Assembly: GCF_001673405.1 (NCBI RefSeq)
Contig: NZ_LZLV01000026.1
Location: forward strand, 1-64,000
Length of the DNA stretch: 64,000 bases
Direction: 5' to 3'
DNA from: Mycobacterium sp. 1245111.1
Lineage (GTDB): Bacteria; Actinomycetota; Actinomycetes; Mycobacteriales; Mycobacteriaceae
Part shown: positions 49,719-58,611 of the stretch, one piece after another
Numbering within the stretch: position 1 is the first letter of the stretch
Layout of the letters: each line of letters begins with the position of its first letter
Translations under genes and position numbers: made by a program
Notes under the pieces: model-generated
What the model saw: the letters and a program-made list of their open reading frames with translations, nothing else
Told to the model about the DNA's origin: nothing
The model's database searches: none

Positions 49719-49792
49719 GCCCTCGTATCCCAACTGGCAGAGGAAACGGATTCAAAACCCGTCCAGTGTGAGTTCGAATCTCACCGAGGGCA
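49719..49792 (+). tRNA. tRNA-Leu (anticodon CAA), short variable loop
   Basis: The acceptor stem GCCCTCG/CGAGGGC (49719-49725 with 49785-49791) is perfect and is followed by discriminator A; CCA is not fully encoded. The T arm is GTGAG-TTCGAAT-CTCAC. The anticodon loop TTCAAAA gives CAA (Leu, UUG codons). Unusually for tRNA-Leu, the variable loop is only five bases (CCAGT) instead of a long arm; the anticodon stem has an A-C mismatch at its last pair and the D stem is weak. The position between pdtaR and cya agrees with a tRNA-Leu in M. tuberculosis. Confidence 0.85.
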
Positions 49793-49827
49793 CCGCAAAC
49801 CTTCCCCACAGGGTTCGCTCCACCCGT

Positions 49828-49833
49828 TAGGCT
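49828..49833 (+). promoter_or_regulatory. -10 for the leaderless adenylate cyclase mRNA
   Basis: TAGGCT lies 6 bases before GTG 49840. Confidence 0.45.
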
Positions 49834-49839
49834 TTTGCT

Positions 49840-51165
49840 GTGGTGGCTAAGCGGTGCGCCGCCCAACAACCAGCAGGTTCGCGGCGAACACCGGATTGTG
49901 TAGCAGCAGTGCGCGAGCAACCGCGCGCCCGCAGCCAGGTTTACGCCGAGCGTATTGAACGGCGTCGGCGAATACTGAACCTCACCGCGGCGATGGCGGT
50001 CTTCATCAGCGCCGGTTTCGGCTTCATCCAGGTCTTCTCGACGCCCACGTTGTGGTGGACGGGAGTAATCAACATCGTCGGCGCCGCGATCTACGCCTCG
50101 GTGCCGATGTTGCATCGCTTCGGCGAGCTGATCCCGCCGTTGACCTTCATCTGCACCGCGTACCTATCGATCTTCGCGATCTGCTGGTTCGTCGGCACCG
50201 GCTCGGGGTTGCAGTTCTACTTCTTGGTCGCAGCCTGCCTGATCGTGCTGCAACTCGGCGTCGACCGCATTTTCCTCGCGTCGATTCTGGCCGCGATCGC
50301 CGCGATCATGGTGATCACGCTCCAGTTCCTGGTCCCCCGGGACACCGGAGCCCAACCAGTGTGGGCGCTGTCGCTGAGCTTCATCATCACGACCATCTCG
50401 GCGTGCGTCATGGTGGTGACGACCGTCTGGTACGCCGTGCGGGAAATCGTGCGGGCGGAAGCGGCGATGGAAGTGGAGTACGAACGCTCCGAAGCGCTGC
50501 TGGCGAACATCCTGCCGATCAGCGTCGCCGAACGTCTAAAAGACCCGGGGCGCAACATCATTGCCGATAAATACGAGGAAGCCTCGGTGCTGTTCGCCGA
50601 CATCGCCGGCTTCACAGAGCGGGCCAGCGACATGCCACCGGATCAACTAATCCTGTTCCTGGACAAGCTTTATGGCGATTTCGACGCCCTGGTCGACAAG
50701 CACGGTCTCGAGAAGATCAAAGTCAGCGGCGACTCCTACATGGTGGTCAGCGGAGTCCCGCATCCCCGGGCCGACCATGTCGAGGCGCTGGCGGCTTTCG
50801 CTCTCGACATGGCCGAAGTCGCACGGGTCCTGAAGGATTCGCACGGCAATCCACTGCCCCTGCGAATCGGTTTGGCGTGCGGGCCCGTCGTCGCCGGCGT
50901 CGTCGGGTCGCGCCGATTCTTCTACGACGTGTGGGGCGACGCGGTCAACGTCGCGTCCCGGATGGAATCCACCGACTCGGTCGGCCGGATTCAGGTGCCC
51001 GAGGATGTTTATCGACGGCTGAAAGACGATTTTGTGCTGCAAGAGCGCGGCGACATCGCGATCAAGGGGAAGGGGTGCATGCGCACCTGGTATCTGATCG
51101 GGCGCAGGCCCGACGCTGGTTCCGGTGACGTCTTCACCAAGGCGCCGCAAACGGCTGGGGTCTGA
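49840..51165 (+). CDS. cya: Membrane adenylate cyclase (Rv1625c type)
   Basis: A six-helix membrane adenylate cyclase that makes cAMP as a homodimer, the mycobacterial relative of mammalian membrane cyclases. The 441-residue protein has an N-terminal cytosolic tail, six helices (about 45-200), a cyclase-transducing element (RAEAAMEVEYERSEALLANI) and a class IIIa catalytic domain. Catalytic residues are intact: Asp254 (LFADIAGFTERA), Lys294 and Asp298 (EKIKVSGDSYMVV), and Asn370/Arg374 (DVWGDAVNVASRME). The hexahelical anchor of the M. tuberculosis enzyme is reported to sense lipids. GTG 49840 is supported by the promoter 6 bases upstream. The next membrane protein gene starts 49 bases after its stop. 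Confidence 0.96.
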   Translation: MVAKRCAAQQPAGSRRTPDCVAAVREQPRARSQVYAERIERRRRILNLTAAMAVFISAGFGFIQVFSTPTLWWTGVINIVGAAIYASVPMLHRFGELIPPLTFICTAYLSIFAICWFVGTGSGLQFYFLVAACLIVLQLGVDRIFLASILAAIAAIMVITLQFLVPRDTGAQPVWALSLSFIITTISACVMVVTTVWYAVREIVRAEAAMEVEYERSEALLANILPISVAERLKDPGRNIIADKYEEASVLFADIAGFTERASDMPPDQLILFLDKLYGDFDALVDKHGLEKIKVSGDSYMVVSGVPHPRADHVEALAAFALDMAEVARVLKDSHGNPLPLRIGLACGPVVAGVVGSRRFFYDVWGDAVNVASRMESTDSVGRIQVPEDVYRRLKDDFVLQERGDIAIKGKGCMRTWYLIGRRPDAGSGDVFTKAPQTAGV

Positions 51166-51214
51166 CGACTCGCAAATCTTTCACCTCGGTGGCTGTTTGT
51201 GGGAAAATCCGGGC

Positions 51215-51811
51215 ATGGAAACCACTGCTGCTCCAAGGTTGTTGCCGCATCTATGGAAGTCGACCCTGCTGTCGGGGATCCTGTCGTTGACCCTGGGGAT
51301 TCTGGTGTACGTCCTGCCGGAACACTCGATCGTGATCGCGGCTGCCCTCTTCGGCATCTATCTATTGGTCACCGGCGCCGCACAGGTGTTCTTCGCCTTC
51401 GCGCTACACGTCTCGGCAGGCGGTCGCGTGTTGTCGTTCGTCAGCGGGGCCGCGTCGCTGGTGTTGGCGGTGTTGTGTTTTCGGCACTTCGGTCAGGGCT
51501 ATGCAATTTTGCTGCTCGCCATCTGGATCGGCGTCGGCTTCATTTTTCGCGGTGTGGCGACATCGATCTCGGCTATCAGCGATCCTTACCTGCCCGGCCG
51601 CGCCTGGCAGATTTTCCTCGGTTTGGTCAGCCTGCTGGCCGGCATCGTGATGCTCGGATCCCCATTGGAGAGCATCGAAATACTGACGCTCGTCGTCGCG
51701 ATCTGGCTGATCGTTATCGGGGTCTTTGAGATCGTCTCCTCGTTCGGCATCCGTAGTGCCTCCCGGCGGATGGAGAAGGCTCTGGCGGGTGCACCGCCGC
51801 CTGCGGCCTGA
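51215..51811 (+). CDS. HdeD/DUF308-family membrane protein, Rv1624c-like
   Basis: A 198-residue protein with about six hydrophobic helices arranged as repeated two-helix units (ILSLTLGILVYVLPEHSI, GAASLVLAVLCFRHF, LGLVSLLAGIVMLGSPLESI), the pattern of HdeD/DUF308. It is the homologue of Rv1624c. Its function is not known; HdeD relatives are linked to acid tolerance in enterobacteria. ATG 51215 is the likely start, since the upstream in-frame stretch overlaps the end of cya. In M. tuberculosis the cydABDC genes follow; here they do not. Confidence 0.82.
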   Translation: METTAAPRLLPHLWKSTLLSGILSLTLGILVYVLPEHSIVIAAALFGIYLLVTGAAQVFFAFALHVSAGGRVLSFVSGAASLVLAVLCFRHFGQGYAILLLAIWIGVGFIFRGVATSISAISDPYLPGRAWQIFLGLVSLLAGIVMLGSPLESIEILTLVVAIWLIVIGVFEIVSSFGIRSASRRMEKALAGAPPPAA

Positions 51812-51880
51812 TCCTCGACAGACGACGAATTCGGTTGTGCGGTAAGCCGGGAAGGCGTCGTGGTTGTCTACGACGGCGCG

Positions 51881-51886
51881 TATTCT
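51881..51886 (+). promoter_or_regulatory. -10 for a leaderless DUF4190-like gene
   Basis: TATTCT lies 7 bases before ATG 51894 and decides that start over the TTG at 51864. Confidence 0.45.
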
Positions 51887-51893
51887 GGCCACT

Positions 51894-52304
51894 ATGTCGC
51901 CGCACACCGGGCCGCTGAATCCGAGGAACGGGTTCGGAATCGCCGCACTGGTGCTGGCCGTAATCGGCCTGTTGAGTGTCGCGACGGTGTTTGCCCCGAT
52001 CGCGCTCGGCGTTGTCGCGGTGATCCTCGGCATCCTCGGGCGCGCGCGGGCCAAACGCGGGATCGCCGACAACGGCGGTGTCGCGATCGCGGGGATCGTA
52101 TTGGGCGCCTTGGCGGTCGTCGTCGGGCTGGCGTTCGTCGCGATCTGGAACACGGTCTGGAAAGACGTCCGGGGCGGCGACTACATCGACTGCATACAGA
52201 AGGCAGGGGAAAATCAAGTCGCAGAACAACATTGCGCCGACCAGTTCCGGCGCACCGTTCAGGACCGGCTGAGCGTGACGTTGACACCCGCATCAGCGCC
52301 CTAG
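51894..52304 (+). CDS. Small two-helix membrane protein (DUF4190-like)
   Basis: A 136-residue protein with two membrane helices (FGIAALVLAVIGLLSVATVF and GGVAIAGIVLGALAVVVGLA) joined by a basic loop (GRARAKRGIADNG), typical of DUF4190. A C-terminal extracytoplasmic domain follows with two cysteines (YIDCIQKAG, AEQHCADQF) and resembles the DUF4333-like tails of such proteins. Function unknown. It lies where M. tuberculosis has the cytochrome bd genes and converges on the DUF2156 gene with a 4-base gap. Confidence 0.65.
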   Translation: MSPHTGPLNPRNGFGIAALVLAVIGLLSVATVFAPIALGVVAVILGILGRARAKRGIADNGGVAIAGIVLGALAVVVGLAFVAIWNTVWKDVRGGDYIDCIQKAGENQVAEQHCADQFRRTVQDRLSVTLTPASAP

Positions 52305-52308
52305 GTCG

Positions 52309-53703
52309 CTACAGCCTCCGCCTGCGCGGCATGAACTCCAACGACAGCATCACGTAGAGCAACGGCACCAGCTGGGTGAGAGACACCAGCGCGTAACGCT
52401 GTTCGCCCATTGCATGAAATTTGCGCAGGTATCGGTACAACGACTCCAACGCGATCAGCGGGTCGAGCCGATGGATAAGCCAGTAGAAAATTGCGTGCGC
52501 GCGACCTCGGTCCTTCTCGTCGAAAAGCTCTCCGAAAGCGGCAAAGGACAACGATACACGTTGTGCACCAGCAGCTTTCGCAGCCTCGATCATATCGACG
52601 CTGAGCCGTTCGTCGATGCCGTTCGGCGCGCCGCGTCTCCGCCATGGAACTTCGAGACTGACTTCACGGCCATCGCCGGCCGTGGCATACCTGTGAAATC
52701 CTTGTGCGAGTCCGGATTTGTCCCTCGCGACAACCAGTTGTATTCCGGGAAAACGGCCTTCGAGCACACCATCGAGCGCCATGCAGAATCCACGGTCGCT
52801 GTGTGCTCCACTCGGAGATGCCCGTAGCACGTCGCTCAGCTCGGCGATCTGACGCTCGTCGAGGTCCTGCTCGGCGATGATCTCGGTGGTGATCCCGCAG
52901 TTATGGGTGCGTTGCACGGCCTGTCGCAAATTCCGGAATTTACGCCCGGTCAGGGTGAAGTCCGCCACGTCGATGACGACATCCCGCCCGATCGGTATGG
53001 CCCGCAACGACCTTCCGACAACGCTCGGATCGCTCCACAAGTGCAGGCGGCGTTCACTGCACGCCAGCACGGCGATTCGCCAGCCATGAGCTTTGCAATG
53101 CGCGGCGAAATCGGAAACCAGTTCGGGAAACTGCGCCTCGTCGCCTACCGGATCGCCACTCACGACGGCATACCCGATTCGGGTTCGATACGCCAGAGCC
53201 GCCCTGCCATCGGCGCTGAACGCATAGCATTTTCCGACCTGCATCATGAACGGCGCCAACGGGTCGCCGTCAGTGGAGTCGATCAACTCCCACACTCGGG
53301 AAAGGTCCCCGGGCTGTCGTCGCGCGGCGATCGGCCACATCAACACCAAACCGGAACCGGCGATCAGCACGCCGCCGAGCAGATCAAAAGTCAACAGTCG
53401 GGCGGCAATTCCAACCACCAGGAAGAGCGACGCTACGGCCGCATGCCGCGCGGTGACTGGACGCCCGAGGAATAGCCCTCGCACGATGAAAGCGACCGCG
53501 CCCAGTACCGCGACCGACCACTCAAGTCGGCCCGGCGCGTTCCAGCCCGTTTGGACATGGGTGCGCACGATGATCACGATCGGCCAGCACATCGCGCACA
53601 GCAGGACTACCAGGCCTGACCAACGCGCGATCGGGGAATCGACGTGAGCGACTTGCTCGTCTGACCGGACTCGACTCGCGAGACCGAGCGGTGACTCTTT
53701 CAC
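52309..53703 (-). CDS. Membrane DUF2156 protein (aminoacyl-PG synthase-like), Rv1619-like
   Basis: A 464-residue homologue of Rv1619. Four to five N-terminal helices (about 28-145) are followed by a cytosolic DUF2156 domain as in MprF and LysX (MMQVGKCYAFSADGRAALAYRTRIGYAVVSGDPVGD, DERLSVDMIEAAKAAGAQRVSLSFAAFGELF). It lacks a tRNA-synthetase part, so it could use aminoacyl-tRNA made elsewhere, with an unknown amino acid and lipid. It gives the window a second possible lipid-aminoacylating enzyme beside LysX. In M. tuberculosis it lies next to tesB1; here that neighbour is 112 bases upstream. Confidence 0.78.
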   Translation of the reverse strand: MKESPLGLASRVRSDEQVAHVDSPIARWSGLVVLLCAMCWPIVIIVRTHVQTGWNAPGRLEWSVAVLGAVAFIVRGLFLGRPVTARHAAVASLFLVVGIAARLLTFDLLGGVLIAGSGLVLMWPIAARRQPGDLSRVWELIDSTDGDPLAPFMMQVGKCYAFSADGRAALAYRTRIGYAVVSGDPVGDEAQFPELVSDFAAHCKAHGWRIAVLACSERRLHLWSDPSVVGRSLRAIPIGRDVVIDVADFTLTGRKFRNLRQAVQRTHNCGITTEIIAEQDLDERQIAELSDVLRASPSGAHSDRGFCMALDGVLEGRFPGIQLVVARDKSGLAQGFHRYATAGDGREVSLEVPWRRRGAPNGIDERLSVDMIEAAKAAGAQRVSLSFAAFGELFDEKDRGRAHAIFYWLIHRLDPLIALESLYRYLRKFHAMGEQRYALVSLTQLVPLLYVMLSLEFMPRRRRL

Positions 53704-53815
53704 GCGTACCCCCGGTTGACTCGACTATCCAACCCCCCTCGACGATACGCCTGAGGTCGCTACCAGCGTCGCAAGCGGAATGGGCGATTGTCCGATGGTT
53801 TTGCCGGCGTCAGCT

Positions 53816-54670
53816 CTAACCCGGAAAGTATTTGACTAAACCCTCCTGCACCACGCTGGCCACCGGCCGCCGGGAACGATCGAAGAAGTAGCCGGTACCC
53901 AGCCCGCGCGAATCCGAGGCCACCGGCGACGACGTCGAGTACAACACCCACTCGTTGAAATTCACTTGGCGGTGGAACCAGACCGAGTGATTGACGGTCG
54001 CCGCGAAGATGCGGTCATATCCCCACGAAAGTCCGTGCGTCGTAATGATCGAATCCAGCACCGTGGTGTCCGACGAATAGAGCATCGTGGCGGTGTGCAA
54101 TACCGGGTCGCTGGGCAGCTCGCCGTCGGCCTTGACCCAGACCCGGTTGTAATCCAGCTGGTTCCCGTTCTCCCGCATCACCCACGACGGTTCGTTGGTG
54201 TACCGCCACTCGATCGGTTGCAACGCGTTGACGAACAGGGGCACCCGGTCTTCGTAGCCGCGTAGTCGCTCCGTGAGACTCGGCACGTTCTCCGGGTCGG
54301 CGACGTCCGGCGCCTCGACGTTGTGTTCGAGACCGCTTCCGCCAGCCAGATAGGAAATCATCACCGTCGCCAACAAGACTCCGTCCTGCGTCACGTCGAC
54401 GCGGCGGTTCGCGAAGCGGCGTTCGTCACGCAACCGAACGACGGTGAATTGCATGTCCTTGGCGGTGTCGCCGCCGTTGATGAAGTGTGCCGACAGCGCG
54501 TTGGGTGGCAGATTGCGGGCGCGCGTGCGGCTGGCCGCCACGAACGACTGCGCCATCATCAGACCGCCGAACGTCCGAGGCGGGTTCTTGCTGGGATGCG
54601 ATCCGACGAAGACGTCGTCGCCCTCGTGGTGCAGGTCCAGCACCTCTATCAGCTCGTCGAAGTCAGACAC
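53816..54670 (-). CDS. tesB: Acyl-CoA thioesterase II
   Basis: Double-hotdog thioesterase, 284 residues, hydrolysing acyl-CoA to free acid and CoA. It resembles TesB1 (Rv1618). Conserved segments are GSHPSKNPPRTFGGLMMAQSF (first hotdog), NALSAHFINGGD, and, in the second, LHTATMLYSSDTTVLDSI and THGLSWG with SVWFHRQ. The catalytic Asp/Thr/Gln triad fits SSDTTVLD and the C-terminal SPVASDSRGLGTG region. The start is GTG 54670 with TAGGCT 6 bases upstream (54682-54677), so it has its own leaderless promoter although pyk lies just upstream in the same orientation. Confidence 0.92.
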   Translation of the reverse strand: MSDFDELIEVLDLHHEGDDVFVGSHPSKNPPRTFGGLMMAQSFVAASRTRARNLPPNALSAHFINGGDTAKDMQFTVVRLRDERRFANRRVDVTQDGVLLATVMISYLAGGSGLEHNVEAPDVADPENVPSLTERLRGYEDRVPLFVNALQPIEWRYTNEPSWVMRENGNQLDYNRVWVKADGELPSDPVLHTATMLYSSDTTVLDSIITTHGLSWGYDRIFAATVNHSVWFHRQVNFNEWVLYSTSSPVASDSRGLGTGYFFDRSRRPVASVVQEGLVKYFPG

Positions 54671-54676
54671 CGGGCC

Positions 54677-54682
54677 AGCCTA
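54677..54682 (-). promoter_or_regulatory. -10 for leaderless tesB
   Basis: On the minus strand TAGGCT lies 6 bases before GTG 54670. Confidence 0.45.
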
Positions 54683-54692
54683 GTCAGCGGCG

Positions 54693-56111
54693 TTAGACGT
54701 CCTCTTCGCCGATGCGGTGCACATGAATCAGGTTGGTCGATCCGACGGTGCCCGGCGGAGCACCGGCCACGATCACCACCATGTCGCCGCGCTTGTAGCG
54801 GCCCAGCGACAGCAGCGATTTGTCGACCTGGCGGATCATGCCGTCGGTGGTCTGCATGATTGGGACGATGAATGTCTCGGTGCCCCACGTCATGGCCAGC
54901 TGGCTGCGTACCTCGGGCAGCGGGGTGAACGCCAGTAACGGCAGCGGTGTATGCAGTCGCGCTAGCCGGCGGACGGTATCGCCCGACTGAGTGAAGGCGA
55001 CCAACGCCTTGGCGTCGAGCCGCTCGCCGATATCGCGGGCGGCGTAACTGATCACACCGCGCTTGGTCCTCGGCACATGCGTCAAGGGTGGTGCGGCCGT
55101 CGAGTTTTCCTCCACCGCACAGATGATGCGGGCCATCGTCTGGACAGCGGCCAACGGATACTTACCGACAGACGTCTCGCCGGACAGCATCACGGCGTCG
55201 GCGCCGTCGAGGACGGCGTTGGCGACGTCGGAGGCCTCGGCCCGCGTCGGCCGCGAATGGTCGATCATCGATTCCAGCATCTGGGTCGCGACGATCACGG
55301 GCTTAGCGTTCTCCCTTGCCATTTGGATGGCGCGCTTCTGAACCAGCGGCACCTCTTCCAGCGGCAACTCGACCCCGAGGTCGCCGCGGGCGACCATTAC
55401 CGCGTCGAAGGCCAGCACCACCGCTTCGAGGTTGTCGATCGCTTCGGGCTTTTCCAGCTTCGCGATCACCGGTACCCGCCGGCCCACCCGGTCCATCACC
55501 TCGTGGACAAGTTCGACGTCCGACGGGGAGCGCACGAACGACAGCGCCACCATGTCGACACCCAGGTGCATCGCGAACTCGAGATCGTCGACGTCTTTCT
55601 CCGAGAGCGCCGGCGCCGACACACTCATGCCGGGCAGCGACATGCCCTTGTTGTTGCTGACCGGTCCGCCCTCGGTGACCGTGCACACCACGTCGTCGCC
55701 GTCGATGTGGTCGACCACCAAACCGACGTTGCCGTCGTCCACCAGAACCCGGTCACCGGGCACCGCATCTTGGGCCAGTTGCTTATAAGTGGTCGAAACC
55801 CGGTCGTGGTTTCCTTCGCAATCCGCCACCGTGATCCGCACGGTTTCGTCGTTGGCCCAGTAGGTCGGTCCGTCGGCGAAGCGCCCGAGTCTGATCTTGG
55901 GGCCCTGCAGATCGGCCAGCACGCCGACGGCGCGGCCAGTGGCGTCGGAGGCGGCACGCACACGGTCGTAAGACGTTTTATGGTCGCTGTAGTCGCCGTG
56001 GCTGAAGTTGAGCCGGGCCACATCCATACCGGCTTCGACCAGCGCTCTGACCGACTCGTCGGAGCTCGTGGCCGGACCGAGAGTACAGACGATCTTTCCG
56101 CGTCTTGCCAC
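54693..56111 (-). CDS. pyk: Pyruvate kinase
   Basis: Last step of glycolysis: phosphoenolpyruvate plus ADP to pyruvate plus ATP. The 472-residue enzyme has RRGKIVCTLGPAT, the B-domain region GDRVLVDDGNVGLVVD, the metal/substrate signature VIAKLEKPEAIDN, MVARGDLGVELPLE and MLSGETSVGKYPLAAV, and a complete C-terminal regulatory domain. The start is GTG 56111 (VARRGKIVC): it matches the M. tuberculosis length and has TATGCT 7 bases upstream; the ATG at 56123 would overlap that -10. tesB follows after 22 bases. Confidence 0.97.
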   Translation of the reverse strand: MARRGKIVCTLGPATSSDESVRALVEAGMDVARLNFSHGDYSDHKTSYDRVRAASDATGRAVGVLADLQGPKIRLGRFADGPTYWANDETVRITVADCEGNHDRVSTTYKQLAQDAVPGDRVLVDDGNVGLVVDHIDGDDVVCTVTEGGPVSNNKGMSLPGMSVSAPALSEKDVDDLEFAMHLGVDMVALSFVRSPSDVELVHEVMDRVGRRVPVIAKLEKPEAIDNLEAVVLAFDAVMVARGDLGVELPLEEVPLVQKRAIQMARENAKPVIVATQMLESMIDHSRPTRAEASDVANAVLDGADAVMLSGETSVGKYPLAAVQTMARIICAVEENSTAAPPLTHVPRTKRGVISYAARDIGERLDAKALVAFTQSGDTVRRLARLHTPLPLLAFTPLPEVRSQLAMTWGTETFIVPIMQTTDGMIRQVDKSLLSLGRYKRGDMVVIVAGAPPGTVGSTNLIHVHRIGEEDV

Positions 56112-56118
56112 GATGAAA

Positions 56119-56124
56119 AGCATA
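56119..56124 (-). promoter_or_regulatory. -10 for leaderless pyk
   Basis: On the minus strand TATGCT lies 7 bases before GTG 56111 and overlaps the alternative ATG 56123. Confidence 0.5.
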
Positions 56125-56171
56125 GTCGTGCGATCTGATCATCTCGCGTCAGTTCCCCTTCGCGCAGCGGG

Positions 56172-56600
56172 CTAACGGGTGAGCAGCGTCGGAACCAACG
56201 GGAATCCGGGCAGGTTGCGCACCACCGTCCACGCCAACAATGTGATCAGCACCGCTGCGCCCGCCGGGAGTGTCAACGTCCACTTCCACCTGTGGCGACG
56301 CAGGAGTACCCATCCGAGCAGCAGAGGGATCCCGACCAGAAGCACCAGGTTGTCGTTGATCGCGGCTGCCAGGTCGCCGTGCAGGACGTCGTGGACCATC
56401 CTCAGCCCGCCGCATGCCGGGCAGTTCCAACCGGTGAGCAGACGGAAGGGGCAGATCGGAAAGAACGAGCCCGGCCGGTGCGGATCGACCAGACCGATGT
56501 AGCCCAATGATCCCGCCAACAGCGCGCCCGATCCGAGCAGCACGTAACGATTCCAGCGAGCAGCCGGCCGGTCGGCCCCGTGCGCGGCTGGGTCGGACAT
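56172..56600 (-). CDS. DUF2752 membrane protein, Rv1616-like
   Basis: A 142-residue protein with three membrane helices. The DUF2752 signature CPFRLLTGWNCPACGGLR lies near residues 50-67, with a Cys-x2-Cys pair that could bind metal or form a disulphide. Homologue of Rv1616. Function unknown. Its start overlaps the lgt stop by one base (TGATG), so it is co-translated with lgt at the end of the trp-lgt gene run. Confidence 0.85.
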   Translation of the reverse strand: MSDPAAHGADRPAARWNRYVLLGSGALLAGSLGYIGLVDPHRPGSFFPICPFRLLTGWNCPACGGLRMVHDVLHGDLAAAINDNLVLLVGIPLLLGWVLLRRHRWKWTLTLPAGAAVLITLLAWTVVRNLPGFPLVPTLLTR

Positions 56601-57802
56601 CAGTCGTCGACCGGCTTAGCGTCGGAATCGGCGCCGGCTGCCTCCGCTGCGTCGTCAGCTTCCGGTACCTCGGTTTCACCGTCGTCGGCGTCCGCCGCGT
56701 CGTCGGTCTCCTCGACCGGTTCGACCTCGACCTCAGGGGGATCTACTTCAGCGGCATCCGCCTCGGCGACGACGGCCTCGGCTTCGGCGTCCGGCTCGTC
56801 GAGCGCCGCGGGCTCCGCATCATCCTCGGCATCGACGACCGGCGGGGTTGTTTCTCCTGGCTCCGACTGGTCCGCCGCGGAAGCGGCGGCGCCGTCCTCG
56901 TCTTCGATCGAGTCCGGCTCCAGCAACTCAGCAGCCGAGCCGCTGAGCGTTGCCGGGTCTTCGCGGCCCTTCGGCGCCAGCACCAGATACACCACCGCTC
57001 CAATGAGCACGAACGTCGACGTGAAGGAGTTGATCCGGATGCCGGCGATATGGGTGGCTGTGTCGTCGCGCAGCAATTCGATCCAGAATCGCCCAATGCA
57101 ATAACCCGCGACGTAGGCCGCGAACAGCCGACCGTGCCCGATCGTGAAGCGCCGATCGATAATGATCAGAACGACGAAAACCAGTAGATTCCAAAGTAAT
57201 TCGTAGAGAAAGGTCGGTTGGACCACCATCGCGAGCTGGCCGGTCGACACGCCGTCGAGTGAATGCACGTCGACGAATCCGGCCGGATCGCGGCGGTAGA
57301 AGATCTCCAAGCCCCACGGCATGGTGGTCTCGTGGCCGTACAGCTCTTGGTTGAAGTAGTTGCCGAGGCGTCCGATCGCCTGCGCCAGAACGATGCCCGG
57401 TGCGATTGCGTCGCCGAATGCCGGCAGCGGGATGTCCCGACGCCGACAAGCGATCCAGGCGCCGACCCCGCCGAGGGCGACAGCACCCCAGATTCCCAGC
57501 CCGCCGTCCCAGATACGCAGCGCGGCAACGGGACCGGCACCACCGTCACCGAAGTAGGTGCGCCAGTCGGTGGCCAGGTGATACAGCCGGCCGCCGATCA
57601 GCCCGAACGGCACCGCCCACAGCGCGATGTCGTAGATCACGCCGCGCTCGCCGCCGCGCGCTTCCCAACGACGGTCGCCGATCAGCAACGCCGCGATGAT
57701 TCCGGCGATGATGAACAGCGCGTAGGCGCGGATGGGGATCGGGCCCAGATGCCATACACCCTGCGACGGACTGGGGAAATACGCGAGGACGGTCGTGGTC
57801 AT
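56600..57802 (-). CDS. lgt: Prolipoprotein diacylglyceryl transferase with long acidic tail
   Basis: Transfers diacylglycerol from phosphatidylglycerol to the lipobox cysteine of prolipoproteins at the plasma membrane. The 400-residue protein has seven helices in the first ~260 residues. The signature Arg is in AIGRLGNYFNQELYGHET, and the late Arg/Glu pair in CIGRFWIELLRDD. The usual His of the FHG loop is Trp (GGLGIWGA), as in other actinobacteria. After ~residue 265 comes an Ala/Glu/Asp-rich cytoplasmic tail of ~135 residues, probably disordered; tails like this are a mycobacterial feature. The start overlaps the trpA stop (ATGA at 57799-57802). Confidence 0.95.
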   Translation of the reverse strand: MTTTVLAYFPSPSQGVWHLGPIPIRAYALFIIAGIIAALLIGDRRWEARGGERGVIYDIALWAVPFGLIGGRLYHLATDWRTYFGDGGAGPVAALRIWDGGLGIWGAVALGGVGAWIACRRRDIPLPAFGDAIAPGIVLAQAIGRLGNYFNQELYGHETTMPWGLEIFYRRDPAGFVDVHSLDGVSTGQLAMVVQPTFLYELLWNLLVFVVLIIIDRRFTIGHGRLFAAYVAGYCIGRFWIELLRDDTATHIAGIRINSFTSTFVLIGAVVYLVLAPKGREDPATLSGSAAELLEPDSIEDEDGAAASAADQSEPGETTPPVVDAEDDAEPAALDEPDAEAEAVVAEADAAEVDPPEVEVEPVEETDDAADADDGETEVPEADDAAEAAGADSDAKPVDD

Positions 57803-58611
57803 GGAGTCGAAATCCTCTGGCGGACACCGGCAGCTAGTTCTGTACTGAGAGCGCGCACGGTCGGTAGCCCTTCGGAGAGTGCGGAGACCAGCGCCGAACC
57901 CACGATGACACCGTCCGCGTAGCCGGCGATCTCGGCTGCCTGTTCGCGCGACTTGACACCCAATCCGACCCCGACTGCGATGTCGGAAATCTCCTTGACC
58001 CTGCCGACCAATTCCGGCGCGGCGTTCGACACCGCGTCCCGGGCACCGGTCACACCCATGGTCGAGGCGGCGTAGACGAAACCCCGTGATGCCGCGACGG
58101 TGTGCGCCAGGCGTTGCGGCGTCGACGACGGGGCGACCAGGAAGATGCGGTCGAGTTGGTGGTGCTCGGATGCGGCGAGCCAGGCGTCGGCCTCGTCGGG
58201 GATCAGGTCCGGGGTGATCAGCCCATATCCACCGGCCGCGGCCAAATCGCGTGCGAAGGCGTCAACGCCGTAGCGCAGCACCGGGTTCCAGTACGTCATG
58301 ACGACGGCACGACCGCCTGCGGCACTGATCGCCTCGACCGCTGTCAATGTGTCGCGCACCCGCACGCCGCCGCGCAGCGCGACCTCCGCGGCGTTCGCGA
58401 TCACGGGGCCATCCATCCCCGGATCCGAGTACGGAACACCGACTTCGATGAGGTCGCAGCCGGATTCGGTCAACGTCTTCATCGCGTCGATCGACGTCGG
58501 GACATCGGGATATCCGGTCGGTAGATACCCGATCAGCGCGGCGCGTTGCTCCTCTCGGCACGCGCTGAAAAGTGCTTGCAGTCGGCTCTTTTGACTCTGT
58601 TCGACGGTCAT
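57799..58611 (-). CDS. trpA: Tryptophan synthase alpha subunit
   Basis: Cleaves indole-3-glycerol phosphate to indole and glyceraldehyde 3-phosphate; indole is channelled to TrpB. A 270-residue TIM barrel with catalytic Glu in [19 protein letters not shown] and Asp in [15 protein letters not shown], and the phosphate-binding loop [12 protein letters not shown]. The open frame continues upstream to 59418 by chance; ATG 58611 is the start because it overlaps the trpB stop (ATGA) and gives the family length. Confidence 0.97.
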   Translation of the reverse strand: MTVEQSQKSRLQALFSACREEQRAALIGYLPTGYPDVPTSIDAMKTLTESGCDLIEVGVPYSDPGMDGPVIANAAEVALRGGVRVRDTLTAVEAISAAGGRAVVMTYWNPVLRYGVDAFARDLAAAGGYGLITPDLIPDEADAWLAASEHHQLDRIFLVAPSSTPQRLAHTVAASRGFVYAASTMGVTGARDAVSNAAPELVGRVKEISDIAVGVGLGVKSREQAAEIAGYADGVIVGSALVSALSEGLPTVRALSTELAAGVRQRISTP

